This document shows positions 1 through 11,445 of a DNA stretch of 64,000 nt, piece after piece. Source of the DNA: Nissolia schottii (taxonomy: Eukaryota > Streptophyta > Magnoliopsida > Fabales > Fabaceae); contig QANU01002056.1 in the NCBI GenBank assembly GCA_003254905.1, forward strand, positions 265,530 through 329,529, read 5' to 3'. The position numbers were made by a program, and so were the translations under genes. Positions within the stretch are counted from its first letter, which is position 1, and every line of letters starts with the position of its first letter. The notes beneath the pieces were generated by a model. It was not told the origin of the DNA, ran no database searches, and saw nothing but the letters and a program-made list of their open reading frames with translations.

Positions 1-292
1 AGTATATATTTGTTTCCTCCACAAATTTAGAGCAAATACATGATCATTCAAGTTAGACCAAAATGTAGACGACTTATTATAATGAACAAACCACCAATTA
101 TACAAATCAACAGCATTATATTTCAATTTTACGATACATATAGTGAAGTTTATCGGGCTTCAAGAAGTAAAACAACAAATCATGGTGGATTATGATTCTG
201 CTTGGAAAGACCAAGTGAAAACCATCAAATCAACGTTGACAGAAGGATTTTTTCAAAAATCGAATTTCAAGAATATTCATAAAGAAGAATAC

Positions 293-3200
293 CAAGTGGA
301 CTTTGTCAGTTTTAGATCCAACAGATTTGCGTCGCCCTCCAGATTTTCCACCCGAATCAGCAGGTTTGGGGACATTTGCAGAGAAGAGCTTCTCTAGCTC
401 TGACACATCAAACTCTGGTGCACTAGGAATACAAAACCAGTCATTAAAATGTAAGGATACAGAAAGCAGGAAGAATAACGTACATTTATACCAAATTGAA
501 ATGATTCAGACAAACATGAATAGTAGACAAGATAGATTACATTTGAGGTTCTCCATGTCTTTGTAATTCTTCCCATAAACTTCCTTGCAGTGCCCTCGTA
601 ACCTTACTCCAATGTAAAGGCTTCAAGGAGGATCGTCGAGGTGCCATTGCACCTGTTCCTGCAGGGCGAGCATATCCACGCCCTCTACCTCTTGGATCAG
701 CTCCAACAATTGAACCTTTGGAACCCAATGGTGGCGGTGGAGGTGCACCACCAAGGGGTCTAGGTGGAGGAGGAGCACCAGGAACACCAGGAGGAGGTGG
801 GGCTCGACCACCAGGAGGTGGTGGTGGCGGTGGGGCTCGACCACCAAGAGGTGGCGGTNNNNNNNNNNNNNNNNNNNNNNNNNNNNNNNNNNNNNNNNNN
901 NNNNNNNNNNNNNNNNNNNNNNNNNNNNNNNNNNNNNNNNNNNNNNNNNNNNNNNNNNNNNNNNNNNNNNNNNNNNNNNNNNNNNNNNNNNNNNNNNNNN
1001 NNNNNNNNNNNNNNNNNNNNNNNNNNNNNNNNNNNNNNNNNNNNNNNNNNNNNNNNNNNNNNNNNNNNNNNNNNNNNNNNNNNNNNNNNNNNNNNNNNNN
1101 NNNNNNNNNNNNNNNNNNNNNNNNNNNNNNNNNNNNNNNNNNNNNNNNNNNNNNNNNNNNNNNNNNNNNNNNNNNNNNNNNNNNNNNNNNNNNNNNNNNN
1201 NNNNNNNNNNNNNNNNNNNNNNNNNNNNNNNNNNNNNNNNNNNNNNNNNNNNNNNNNNNNNNNNNNNNNNNNNNNNNNNNNNNNNNNNNNNNNNNNNNNN
1301 NNNNNNNNNNNNNNNNNNNNNNNNNNNNNNNNNNNNNNNNNNNNNNNNNNNNNNNNNNNNNNNNNNNNNNNNNNNNNNNNNNNNNNNNNNNNNNNNNNNN
1401 NNNNNNNNNNNNNNNNNNNNNNNNNNNNNNNNNNNNNNNNNNNNNNNNNNNNNNNNNNNNNNNNNNNNNNNNNNNNNNNNNNNNNNNNNNNTGGAGGTGG
1501 AGGTGGAGGTGGAGGTGGAGGGGGACAAGGAGAAGGAGATGCTGCAGGTTGTAAATTTACCCCTACTTTTTGTTTAGTAACTAATGTTACCATTGGAGGT
1601 GGGGGTGGGGGTGGGGGTGGTGCAATAGACACCTTTTTACCCAGAGAGGATGGTGATACTAACAGAGATGGAGAGGCTTGATTTGATACATCATCCTGTA
1701 ATGATACATGTTCAAAAACATGTAAAGAAGAGTTGCTAGCATGACGTGGAGGCGGAGGTGGAGGTGGAGGTGGAGGTGGAGGCGGTGGAGGAGGCGGTAG
1801 CTCTTGCTCTGAGCCCTCTTGTTGTTCAGTAACTGACTGAAGAGATGTTTCTTTAACAGGTAGTAATGATGGTAGTGAGCGGTTAGCATCTATGAAGCCT
1901 GAAGATTTTGAAGAGACCAACTTACGACTTTTCAGGTCATTTCTTGCGTCAGTAGAAACTACTGTAGACATAGCAGGAGCAGATAAAGACCTTGATTTGG
2001 TCTCTTCCACTTTATCCTTAGGAGCTGTAGTATTTGTCAGTGCGGCAGGTGCACTGTTATTTCTTGATGGTGGATAATAGACATGCATTGAATTAGTGTA
2101 AGAGCCCTTGTTAGAAGGAATCCACTTAGTTACTGCATTGGGCTTAGCTTGTTTTGCCTGAAAACCTTGGGTTTCTTGCTGTTTAATCTTTTGCTTGGCT
2201 GTAGTTGCATCTCCCACTGGCTTTGAGTTTGATGGAGGTTGTTTCTTTCCAGCTGATGGAAGTACTTTACCAGATTTTTGTCTTGAAATATCAGGCATCT
2301 GCTGCCCTTCCTTGGAGTCTTCTATGTCTTTTTCTGTTGCAGTGTTATCCTCCTCGTATTTGTTTTGCAAAACTGTCATTTCCCCATGCACATCCACATT
2401 GACTCCCTTTGTTTCCAGAGTTTTCAACATATCAGAAGTAACTGCAAAGGAAGTTGGCTTAATTTCTCCATCATCCACAGCAATGTCTTTCACTGCATGA
2501 GGATCTGAATCCAGGCTCTCGTATTTCACATCATCAACGGAGATATCTTTCACAACATTGATACCAGTATCCATCTCGTCAACCCGTTTGCGAAGCCCTT
2601 CATCTGTCGTATATTCCTCAAAAGTACGATGAACCAACTCCTCCTTCCAGACCTCTCTATGATTTTCATCATCCACTGCATTTTCATGGATAGTGTGAGA
2701 ATCATACTCCCCCTTGCCTTCCTGTGCATCAATTACATTGCTGAAAATCTCTTCCACTTCATAGAATTCCTCAGGCGAAGCACCGTCAGTATCAGCACTA
2801 TCAGTTTCATTTGCATCATCACTCACCGTGATTGTGGTTAGATCAGGTATAACAGCATCAGCGTCCAAAAAAAGCACCTGAAACAGATATGATTATGTGT
2901 TCAACTCCTACTGCCTCAGAAGATAGCTTTTGCAGAAGAATAAATATAACTCACCTCTGCTCTGAAGTCCTTGGGAAATTGATCCTTTGCATCCCACAAT
3001 ATATCAATTTCATCACGGCTCAGCATCAATATATTTGACCGCACAAATGCAGTATGGAACATAACTCTAAACATCATCTCCTCATGACTGAAATCGTCAT
3101 TTAAATGTATGCATTCAAGAACAACATCCCCTTGAACACGACAATGGATATTGATTTTCATAAGCATACACTCTGCCTGTGACAAAAATATATTAAGATG

Positions 3201-4740
3201 GCAATCTATCTAATTAATTCACAATTCAGCATCAATAGTGTAAATTCATATAGCACCTGTAGGTAGTGGCGAGCATGCTTTTTGGATGTTAAAGTTGAAA
3301 AAAGAAGCTTCGAACTTCTATTAGCAGGATTTGAAGGGTCCTGACCATACACACGTACCACAGGCCTGCAACCTTTTCCGTCATCAAATAATGGAAGGAC
3401 TCTCAGAATCAGACAATCCAAATATAAGGGTGTTTCTGATGGGGGCCACTCTGAACCCAAATGTCTCCTGGAAATATACTGAAGATATCTCAACTGAGAA
3501 GGCTGTGGGTTCAAGGGAGATAAAAGGTGGAGAAGTTCTCTCGGAGCTTGCTTGTAGACCATTTCAAGAGTTTTCTGCTCTCCGTTGTACTGTTTACGGT
3601 ATAGTAGAAGACCTGCTAGCATAAATGCCAGCACAGGCCAACCTCCCCTTTCGCAGTGCATCAAAAGCACATTCTGCTGCCCCTCCAAAGACAACCAGCT
3701 TTCGCTTGATCGAAGGAAGTGATGGGTCATCTCCAGAGGCAGAAGGGGATAACCCTCGTATTGCCGAGGGTACTCCATAACTGTCATGTCATACTGTGCG
3801 AATATGTCTGAGATTTGGCTGCGCCTATCCCCTTCTCCGAAGTTGAACACCATGAAAGAAGCATCTGGAAAGTGATCCTGTAGCTGGGCCACAGTTCCCT
3901 CCATATAAGCTCTGTACTGGTCTTCTTCCAAGACATCCGTGGAGAAGCAGTAATCAAAAACTGCAGGAACATAGAAGGAACAATCAGATATTTATTCACA
4001 ACTTCGAAATCCATGTTTTCATCTTATTAGTAAGCTAGAAAAATCAAATGCACTAAAGCACAGAGAGGATGAATTTGATGCACATAAGCTTTAAGCTCAG
4101 ACAGTTCAGATATAACAGAGGAGGGCACTTCATTCTGCCAAATACCATATTTACTACAATGTATCAAGGGGGAAAAAAGCAACTAGTGCAAGCCATAAAA
4201 TAGAACTTATAGAAGGTCTTAAAAGGACAGTAGCCTCAGTTCAAATAATCTGACAGTGTGACCTAGATACTGCTTTCTTTTCCAGTCAAGAGGTTCACTG
4301 AAGAATTAATTTCCTACTAGACTAGAAGAAGCAAGGGAGTAGTACTAAAAAGAAGGTTTTAAGTTCAAAAGAGTCCACAATGCCGTAGCACACTAGCATT
4401 GCCATTGTTTCAAAACGATATCAAAGTTGAGTACTTTAGCTTCCAAACATTAATTAAGTGAACCCTAACCAACTAAAAGCTGCAAATTCAGCAGTCCCTT
4501 ACCAAGCTATGGAGAGAGAAGGGAAAGTAACGGGTCAAAATGCTCAGGGTTATGAAGTTAATCATGCATTAATGAACTCAATTATGCAAATTAAAAAAGA
4601 AATAAGTAAATAAAAAATAATATTATTTTTTAAAAAGAGACGAAAATAGGAAGGGTCTTAAGCACACCATAAACCCGCTCGGAGATCTCCAGAAGCCGAT
4701 CCGGCGGCTTCCGGTAGAAGAACCTTCTGAACAGCGCCAT
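293..4740 (-). CDS. Class II formin (PTEN-like + C2 + FH1 + FH2), 3' end beyond the window
   Basis: Actin-nucleating formin of the plant class II type, which acts at membranes and the cell cortex. Seen exons, all with GT-AG borders and matching phase: 4668-4740 (start MALFRRFFYRKPPDR), 3257-3960, 2955-3176, 2877 down into the N gap, 541-858 and 293-422. Residues about 1-260 are the PTEN-like domain. The phosphatase loop reads HCERGGWP (His126, Cys127), so the catalytic Arg of CX5R is absent, as is known for plant class II formins. The C2 part follows (CRVQGDVVLECIHL). A low-complexity acidic linker precedes long polyproline runs (FH1). FH2 begins at SSLKPLHWSKVTRALQGSLW and continues EPQIAPEFDVSELEKLFSAN. 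The next FH2 exon lies left of position 1. The frame does not carry across the N gap, so its length is probably an estimate. Domain order is seen; the role comes from the family. Confidence 0.93.
859..1491. other. Assembly gap of 633 N inside the formin FH1 exon
   Basis: Run of unknown bases. Both sides encode polyproline on the minus strand: PPPPPP-type codons to the right (1492-1540) and PPLGGRAPPPPPPGGRAP-type to the left (720-858). The gap therefore lies in a proline-rich repeat that was hard to assemble. The reading frames on the two sides differ by one base if 633 is taken literally. Confidence 0.97.
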
Positions 4741-5280
4741 CTGATGGCGCTGTTTCTGCCCCGATCAGATCCAAAGCCGTGATTCGGTCGTTACCACCCC
4801 AAAAGGACGAAAACTTTTTTGGTGAAAAACGAAGCACGCGTAGATCCTGCGAATACCCAATTCGATCGAAGCCCAGCAGAGCCCGGAAATGGAGTATTGA
4901 GAGGGAGCTCAAGCTGGGTGAGCTCGAGAAGACGAATAGTCAAAGAATTGAATTGCCCAAAGGGGACCAAAAAAAATAAGGACGAGGTAGAATTGTTGGA
5001 GGAGGATTTGAAGTGAAGTAGAAGGAGGAGTAGTGGGGTAATGGAATGGGAATTCAAAAGGAAAATGTGAAGAGAAAGGAAGAAGAGAGAAGTGGACTAG
5101 AAGAGCAGAATACTGAATCAGGACAGAGACACAGGCCGTCCTGTCTTTTCTCTTCAAATGTCTGTCTGAAACGGAAACATAGTTTGGGTAGGCGAGGGGC
5201 GGGGGCGAGCTGGAGTTGATCGGACCAGGGTCTACGTGGTTCGCGACGTGGCATCTACTCTCCATGCCTTCCCCTCATCT
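4741..5280 (-). promoter_or_regulatory. Probable 5' UTR and promoter of the formin gene
   Basis: This stretch upstream of the formin start codon is richer in GC and purine/pyrimidine tracts than the AT-rich spacer beyond 5280. No long ORF here has recognisable homology. A leader intron is possible. No clear TATA box was identified, so the extent is inferred from composition only. Confidence 0.4.
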
Positions 5281-6815
5281 TAGTAAAGTTGTGGTCTTTT
5301 TAAAAAGTGGTGGAGTTCTCTAGTTTTTTAAAATATTATTTGATAAAATGTAATAAAAATAGTTTTTAGTAAATAGAAGTTATAAAATAGTATTTAGTAA
5401 ATATATTATAAGATTATTTTTAAAACATAAATTGATTATAATAGATATAAATAATAAAAAGATTGATGAGATAGGATTAAGATTTTAATGTATAAATCGG
5501 TAAAGATTAATTTTTATTTAAATTTTAAGTTATTTAGTCTTATTATATTTTGAATAACACAAGTTAGTTTTAAAAAATTACTTTTGCAAACTCCTAATAA
5601 CACATATGACTATTATAAGTCAAGAACAAAACCTTTTTTAACATTTCAGTTTATCAAACATAATAGATGATTTATGTTTTTTTGAAAATAAGAGTACCCT
5701 CTCAAAAAAATTTATTGAACCAACTCTTTACTAGTGTATTTTCATTTGAATTATTTTTTTGTGTGAGTACATGTTTAACGTAGCATTCTTCAATGGTGGT
5801 TTCTAGAACTAAATTTCTAAACAAAATTCAATGAATTTAATTCTAAAAATTGTCAAAAATAGAAGTGAATTTTATTATTTTATTATGTCTTATCAAGTAT
5901 TTTGGGTCTCATTTGATGAAATTAATTGTGCTCAAATATGGTGTATTATACTTATACTCAAAAAATAATTTAGCATCTTATTTTAGTTATGTTGTTTTTT
6001 TTTAAATACTAATTTTTTTTTATAAATTCAAATAGGTTCTTAGGCTTCGCATGGTTGTGCGATTTTTGTTAGAGTTGATGAATTTTATGAGCTTATCGAA
6101 AAATTGCTATAAAATAATATAATATTATTTTATAAAATAAGGTAAAAGTTGTTGTTAACAAACAAAAAATAGAATTGTCGTGTTCTATAAAATTATTCTT
6201 AAAAGTTAAAATAATTGTGATAACCATAAATATTAAAAAGAGTAATTAATAGATATACTGAACATTAAATATTTAAGATTATATTAATCGTTTAAATTTT
6301 AGAAAACACAAGGTAACTCAAAAAAATATCTTATGATGGCTCCCAATAACACCCTTAACTTTTAAAATATAGAGGCAAAAGCATCTTGGCCTTTTGGTTT
6401 AGCAAATATAAAAAATTAGGTTATGTTTTTCATAAGTTGGAGCAACTTCATTGGCACATGTTTAATGCATCATTCATGGGTTTGAAAAGAAAGGTTATAT
6501 TTACTCATATCATTATTCATTTACATTACTATCTCCTTATAACAAAATGGCCAAATTAGTCATCTCATATTTATTCATCACACAATTCATTTTGCTCATT
6601 CATTTAATTTTAAAACTTATTTAGCCATATTTTTTATTTTATGAATGGTAGGGGACTAATTTGAGGAGCAGGGGACTAATTAATATTCACTCGACTCTCA
6701 AATAACTATCCATTTTTTTAAAATTTTAGACAACATTAATTTTTTTTTACTATGTCCCTATTAAATAAACTTACTAAGAGAATATTGAAAGAGAGAGAAA
6801 ATAAAAAGAATATAT
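5281..6815. other. AT-rich spacer, no gene seen
   Basis: Very AT-rich sequence without coding potential on either strand. Some phrases recur in degenerate form (for example CCTAATAACAC near 5590 and CCCAATAACAC near 6345), which suggests old decayed repeats. No family could be named. Confidence 0.6.
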
Positions 6816-6817
6816 TA

Positions 6818-6985
6818 CACTATCTGTTTCAAATAGTTGTTATAATAAGTATAAGAAATAGAGATTATCTAATAATGGTATGTTAAAAAAAGAAATAATT
6901 AATTAAGTCTAAACTTAGTAGGTAGACACTTATTTTGAAATATACCAAAATGAGAAGATGAACAATTATTTTTAAATGGAGGGAG
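6818..6985. mobile_element. Stowaway-like MITE (Tc1/mariner)
   Basis: The right end reads AAATGGAGGGAG followed by TA, typical of Stowaway termini. The left end (TA, then CACTATCTGTTTCAAATAG) is a degenerate inverse of it. Both ends abut a TA dinucleotide, the usual target duplication. It is about 168 bp with no coding capacity. Confidence 0.55.
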
Positions 6986-7037
6986 TAAATAGGAGTAACT
7001 TTGTAAAGCATTATGTTTCTCAATTATTTTCCTAAGG

Positions 7038-7470
7038 CTTTGTTTGGTAAAGCTTTTTGAGGAGTGTTTCTGCTCTCAAAAAGTATAAGTCAACCTTTTA
7101 TGTTTGGTAAACAAAAATCTGAGCTGCTTTTGATGTTGGTTTTTAAAAGTTAGGGGGTGTTTTGAGGAGCTTTCGTAAGTAGATTTTTAGAATTGATTTG
7201 CCCTCTCAAATAGTTAAAAGATTTATATGACCTTAAAATTTAATGATCATTATTACTCTCATTAATGTTTATATTTATTATGGTAATTTTAAATATAAAA
7301 AGCAATTTTAAATATATTTACCAAACATTACTTTTATAACTTCTAATTATTGAGAACTAATTTTTCATTTTTTTTACCAAATAATATAACTACGACTTTT
7401 TGAGAGTTGTTTTTAAAGAGTTAAAGAGCTCAAAAGCTCTTTAAAAGTCATAATATTACTAAGTCAAGCC
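7038..7470. mobile_element. Non-autonomous TIR element, probably hAT-like
   Basis: The left part (GGCTTTGTTTGGTAAAGC, then CTCTCAAAAAGT and GTTTGGTAAA) recurs in inverse orientation in the right part (ACTTTTTGAGAG, TTTACCAAA, ending AAGTCAAGCC). The inverted similarity extends inward by roughly 100 bp with indels. There is no ORF, and a target duplication was not resolved. Confidence 0.45.
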
Positions 7471-7543
7471 TAATACATGCGCATAACTCAAAGTGGATAA
7501 TTAATCGATAATAGATGGAGTAAGGCTTATTGTATAAGAAAAA

Positions 7544-7727
7544 ACTTGGATCAAGTTCTTTATATCCATTACATGCATTGCTTAAATCATACAATGACAA
7601 GTGAACATGTTTTGAAAAATAAATAATTTAAAAATTAAAAGTTTACATTCATCTTAAGAAAAATGTCCAATTGTCATTGTATGATTTAAGCAATAAATGT
7701 AATAAATACAAAGAACTTGGTCTAAGT
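7544..7727. repeat. Foldback element with 57-bp inverted arms
   Basis: Left arm 7544-7600 and right arm 7671-7727 are inverted copies, about 85-90% identical by eye (shared core TTGCTTAAATCATACAATGA on one strand). They are separated by about 70 bp of AT-rich loop, and the arms extend weakly inward. This is a foldback MITE able to form a long hairpin RNA. No target duplication was found. Confidence 0.7.
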
Positions 7728-7989
7728 TTTATCATATTTTATATATATGCTTCCATCCACTTTTTGTTGTCATTTTTTTACACATATCGTTTAAGAAATC
7801 ATTTAATTGACACTAAAATAAATAAATATACAAAATGTGTAGACAAAATTAATTTTGAGTAATTAATTTTATAATGATTAAATGTTTTTGAGAATATTAA
7901 AGATAATGAAAATAAACTTGTAAAAAATATATTTAAATAAATTTTTATTTAAGAAACAAGAATAGGAAGTGAAGAGAGAGTGCTTTGCC

Positions 7990-9473
7990 AATTTGCCATA
8001 AGGAGGAGGGGAAGGGGGAGAAAGAGTGAGTACGGAGGCTGCGTTTGTCGTTTAGGTTTGGCGATCCCGAATAGTCAACTCTAGAATTAGAAGCTTTGGG
8101 AGTTTGGGTCCAAATTAAAGATGCAGATTAACAATCCCAACTTTAACTTCAGCGGATGAGACATAAGACATGCCCCCATTCATTACGGACAAATTACCAA
8201 TCAACTTCCAACTTTTTTCTTCCCCTCCCTCCTCTTCTATCTCAACAATTATTTGATTATTGTATAAAATACAATACACACAGAGACATTCTTCTTTCGT
8301 ATAACAAATTCAATCTTCATTTTTGTTATACAACTTGCTACGAATAGTTTTTAGAGAGAAAATGTAGTGGAGATTTCCACAAACTGCAAACCCATATGAT
8401 GAACACTTGATGATTATTAACGAAATCATATTTTTCAATTTGTGTGCGCTATTAGTTTTTGAGCTAGCAATGTTACTTAATTAATTTATTTTTCAATGTT
8501 TAATTCAATAGATCGACATAAATAGTAACATGTGAAGGAATAAAATAATCTTGACTATTTTGGCTCTTTCATTGTTCAAAGTTCCCGATTAAGAAAAAAA
8601 TTACATTTTGATTACTAAAACATTCTCTTTTTTTTCCTCTCTTTTTTTCAAATGTATCAAACCTCCTTCTTTCTCTCTCTCTCATAGAAAGAGCATAGAT
8701 AGAGATATTTTAGATTAGATATTTGATAGTACTTGTTAATAATAGAAAAGAATATTTTTTAAATATTCTATAGAATGAATTGATAACAGTAAATGTTTAG
8801 GAACTTCAAGAAGTTTTGAGCTGATAAGGTGATTCTTATTTTTGCCTCAAACAAAGCCACAACGGCACAAACCATGTTATATATCAAGGAGGTAGATGAT
8901 AGGAAGAACATGATTAATGAGTGCATGTAAGTTTCTAATGTAACTCCTCCCTGGTGATGCAACAGTCTATAGAATTAAAACCACAAGTTCTTAAGCATCT
9001 TGCAATATTTTGTTGCCTTTATGGGAGAATTTGTAAGGTGACTTTTTGCTTCTGCAATTTTTCCCCTACTGGTGCTATAATACTTTTGCATTAGCTTTGC
9101 TGCTTAACATTTCTATTTTGAGGGGTTATGTATTGAACAGTGGTTTTTCATGTGCCTCACAGGGTAAATATCATCTCTTACTAAATTCTTTTATTTTTGA
9201 CAACTTTTATAATTAAATTCATTAAATTTTATCACCATATCACGATCTAATATGATATATTGATGTTTCATGATCTAATGTGATAAATTAATACTTTTCA
9301 ATACAATATTTGTAGAGGGGTGTATCATAAGTTCAAATGGTCCATAAATTTCTAAACTTCTTACAAGTTGGTTCTTTCAATAATTTGACTAATGAAATGT
9401 TTGTCAAGGTCGTATAAAAAATGAAAGATTGAAAAAATTCATTGAATTTAGTTCTAAAAATTGTTGAAAATAA
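7990..9473. other. Spacer with no confident gene
   Basis: A slightly GC-richer patch at 7990-8170 and a T-rich tract follow each other without a convincing ORF. An LTR scrap lies at 8695-8790 (separate entry). A short minus-strand ORF at 8768-8962 has no recognised domain and overlaps the scrap, so it is not called a gene. Confidence 0.5.
8695..8790 (+). repeat. LTR fragment related to the LTRs at 16.7 and 18.3 kb
   Basis: The segment (GATATTTGATAGTACTTG, then AATAGAAAAGAATATTTTTT, then ATTCTATAGAA) matches the middle of the LTR copies at 16735-16800 and 18370-18440. It is an isolated scrap with no internal region beside it. Confidence 0.55.
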
Positions 9474-9482
9474 AAAATTTAA
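9474..9482. repeat. Left 9-bp target site duplication of the MULE
   Basis: AAAATTTAA directly before the TIR start. An identical copy lies at 15901-15909 directly after the right TIR. Confidence 0.9.
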
Positions 9483-10052
9483 GGGTTAATTAAGTTTTTA
9501 GTCCCTATAATATGAGAAATTTTAGTTTAAGTCCCTCAGTAGAGATTTTAGTCCCTGTAAATTTTGGTAGTTTGATTTTGGTCCCTGTACAAGTTTGGGA
9601 ACTGACAGTGATGACGTGTCAGTTAACGTCGCGGACGTGGCGTGCCACGCGGACTCGCCATGTGGCATAACCCAGTTCAATTAGTTTGACCCATCAACCC
9701 GGTACATATACGACCCGACCCGATTTTTTTTATAAAAAAAATTGAAATCCCTAAATCCCCAAATCTGAAATCCCACCCCCAAACACAAACGACCACCGTT
9801 TCCCCCAAACCACCTACGTCCTCCGCATGCTCGCCGTCGCGACGACCTCTCTTCTCCGGTCTATCTCTCATCTATCGTCCGTGACCCTCTCTCTCGTCTG
9901 TCTCTCGTCATCACCATGACCCTCTCCCTCGTCTGTCTCTCGTTATCACCGCTCCTTCTCGTCTGTCTCTCGTCATCGCTGCATCACCCTCTCTCCACCG
10001 TGACCCCAGAAAGGTAAGGGAATCCCTGCTGTGTCTCTCTCACTTTGCTGTT
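9483..10052 (+). repeat. Left terminal inverted repeat, with promoter and first-exon signals
   Basis: About 570 bp, matching 15320-15900 in inverse orientation. It contains four GTCCCT motifs (9501, 9531, 9551, 9581), a palindromic CGTGGCGTGCCACG block near 9635, a pyrimidine-rich TCTCTCGTC tract and, at its inner end, the block GACCCCAGAAAG/GTAAGGGAATCCC. The slash after position 10013 marks a consensus splice donor, so the TIR probably holds the promoter and a non-coding first exon for the GRF gene. Confidence 0.8.
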
Positions 10053-11085
10053 CATTTCTGGGATTGGTGTTTTTTGACTTAGGTTGATTTGTTGATTTCT
10101 GTGATTTGTTCATTTCTTTGTTCATATATGTTGATTTTTGTTGATTTTTTCTGGAAAGGTAATCGGTTCTGTTGATTTTTGTTGGAAAGGTAATCGATTC
10201 TGTTGACTGTTGATTTTTGATTTTTGTTCATATCTGTTAACTTTGTTAATTTTTGTTTATTTTTGCTGGAAAGTTAAAGATTTCTATTGATCTTTGCTTG
10301 AAAGTTAACTAATTTTGTTGATTTTTGCTGGAAAGTTAATCATTTCTGTTGATTCTTGGTGGAAATTTTACCAATTTAAATCCTAGTCTAGAACAAGAGA
10401 ACCAATTCTGAAAACCAAGTTAACCAATTCTTTGTTTTGATTCACCGAAAGCCTACTCATTGTAGAACCCCAACTTGCCATCCGATCCAGCAACTATAAC
10501 TACAAAGTCATTAGAAAAAACAAAATTGTAAACATGTAAAGATGGTGCTAAACAAATTGAATAAGTTGGTGCTAACAACTTGGTAGCTTTTACTAAAACA
10601 AGAAGGGAAGCCAGGCTTTGAAACTTGCAACAAATAAAGGTAAGGGAATATATGAGATAGTTGAAGAAACCAATTTGTAGGCATGGAAAATGATGTCTAA
10701 TTAGACATTATATATTGGTGATTGGATTATGTGTACTGAAATGATATAGAAATAAATATATCATATATGTTTATGTAAGAGATATATTGTACTTTGTGTC
10801 AAAGTTTGATGTTGAAAATTTGGACAATACTCTTTGTTTTGTGTTTGAACTTGTCCAGTTAACCAATTTGTGTTTTGTTTTGTATTGTATGGACTTGAGA
10901 ACCCTGGGGTTTGTATTAACCAATTTGTGTTTGAACCAAGAGTAGTGTTTTGTATTATTGAGTATTGGAAACATGACCATGCTTTGTAAGTTATATGAAT
11001 GCAAGTCTAAAGTAATCATGTTTGCAGGAATAAGCAATTTGCTATGATTGAGAACCCTGGGCTTTGGAATTGACATTGTTGAACC
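10053..11085 (+). other. Leader intron region of the MULE plus-strand gene
   Basis: No ORF of note. The first half repeats phrases like GTTGATTTTTGCTGGAAAG several times (10130-10370), a degenerate tandem array. A good acceptor, GTTTGCAG, ends at about 11028, 58 bases before the GRF start codon. With the TIR donor at 10013 it would form an intron of about 1 kb. Confidence 0.45.
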
Positions 11086-11445
11086 ATGACAAGTCGTGGC
11101 TTTGTTTCAAACTCGTTTACACAAACCAGGCTATCTGGATGTGGAGATAAGTTGGTAGTGTTCACAGCTGGGATCAATTCAAAGCACACTGGTAGAAAGT
11201 TTTGGAGGTGCCCGAATTCGATTGACAACAATAAAACTTGTGGATTTTTTCGATGGATTGATGAGTCAGAAACAGCGTCTGAAGTGAGAACAGTGGTTGT
11301 CGATGAAGATACTAAAAGAAGGATTTTGAAGCTTGAAAAGATGGTAGTTTATGAGAAAAGTAAGGGAGACCTGGTTATTTGTTTAGGATTAATAAACTTT
11401 GCATTGCTTTGCATCGCATGTGGACATGCTATTGCAATGTCGTGA
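11086..11445 (+). CDS. GRF-type zinc-finger protein with C-terminal membrane segment, inside the MULE
   Basis: An intact 119-residue ORF. Residues 19-60 form a GRF zinc finger: Cys19, His34, Cys42 and Cys52, with the family signatures TAGINSKHTGRKFWRCP and CGFFRWIDE. Residues about 65-92 are charged and may form a short helix. Residues about 95-116 are hydrophobic (LVICLGLINFALLCIACGHA) and look like a membrane anchor. GRF fingers in other proteins (topoisomerase 3, APE2, NEIL3) bind single-stranded DNA. Any role in transposition is inference. The start is chosen because it follows a likely splice acceptor at 11028 and opens the frame. AATAAA at 11532 fits a poly(A) signal. The ORF is undamaged although the partner transposase is broken. 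Confidence 0.75.
   Translation: MTSRGFVSNSFTQTRLSGCGDKLVVFTAGINSKHTGRKFWRCPNSIDNNKTCGFFRWIDESETASEVRTVVVDEDTKRRILKLEKMVVYEKSKGDLVICLGLINFALLCIACGHAIAMS

Noticed and set aside
623-1681. Long ORFs on both strands containing runs of X across the N gap
   Set aside because: They exist only because N was translated; the sequence on either side is the formin polyproline exon read in wrong frames or on the wrong strand.
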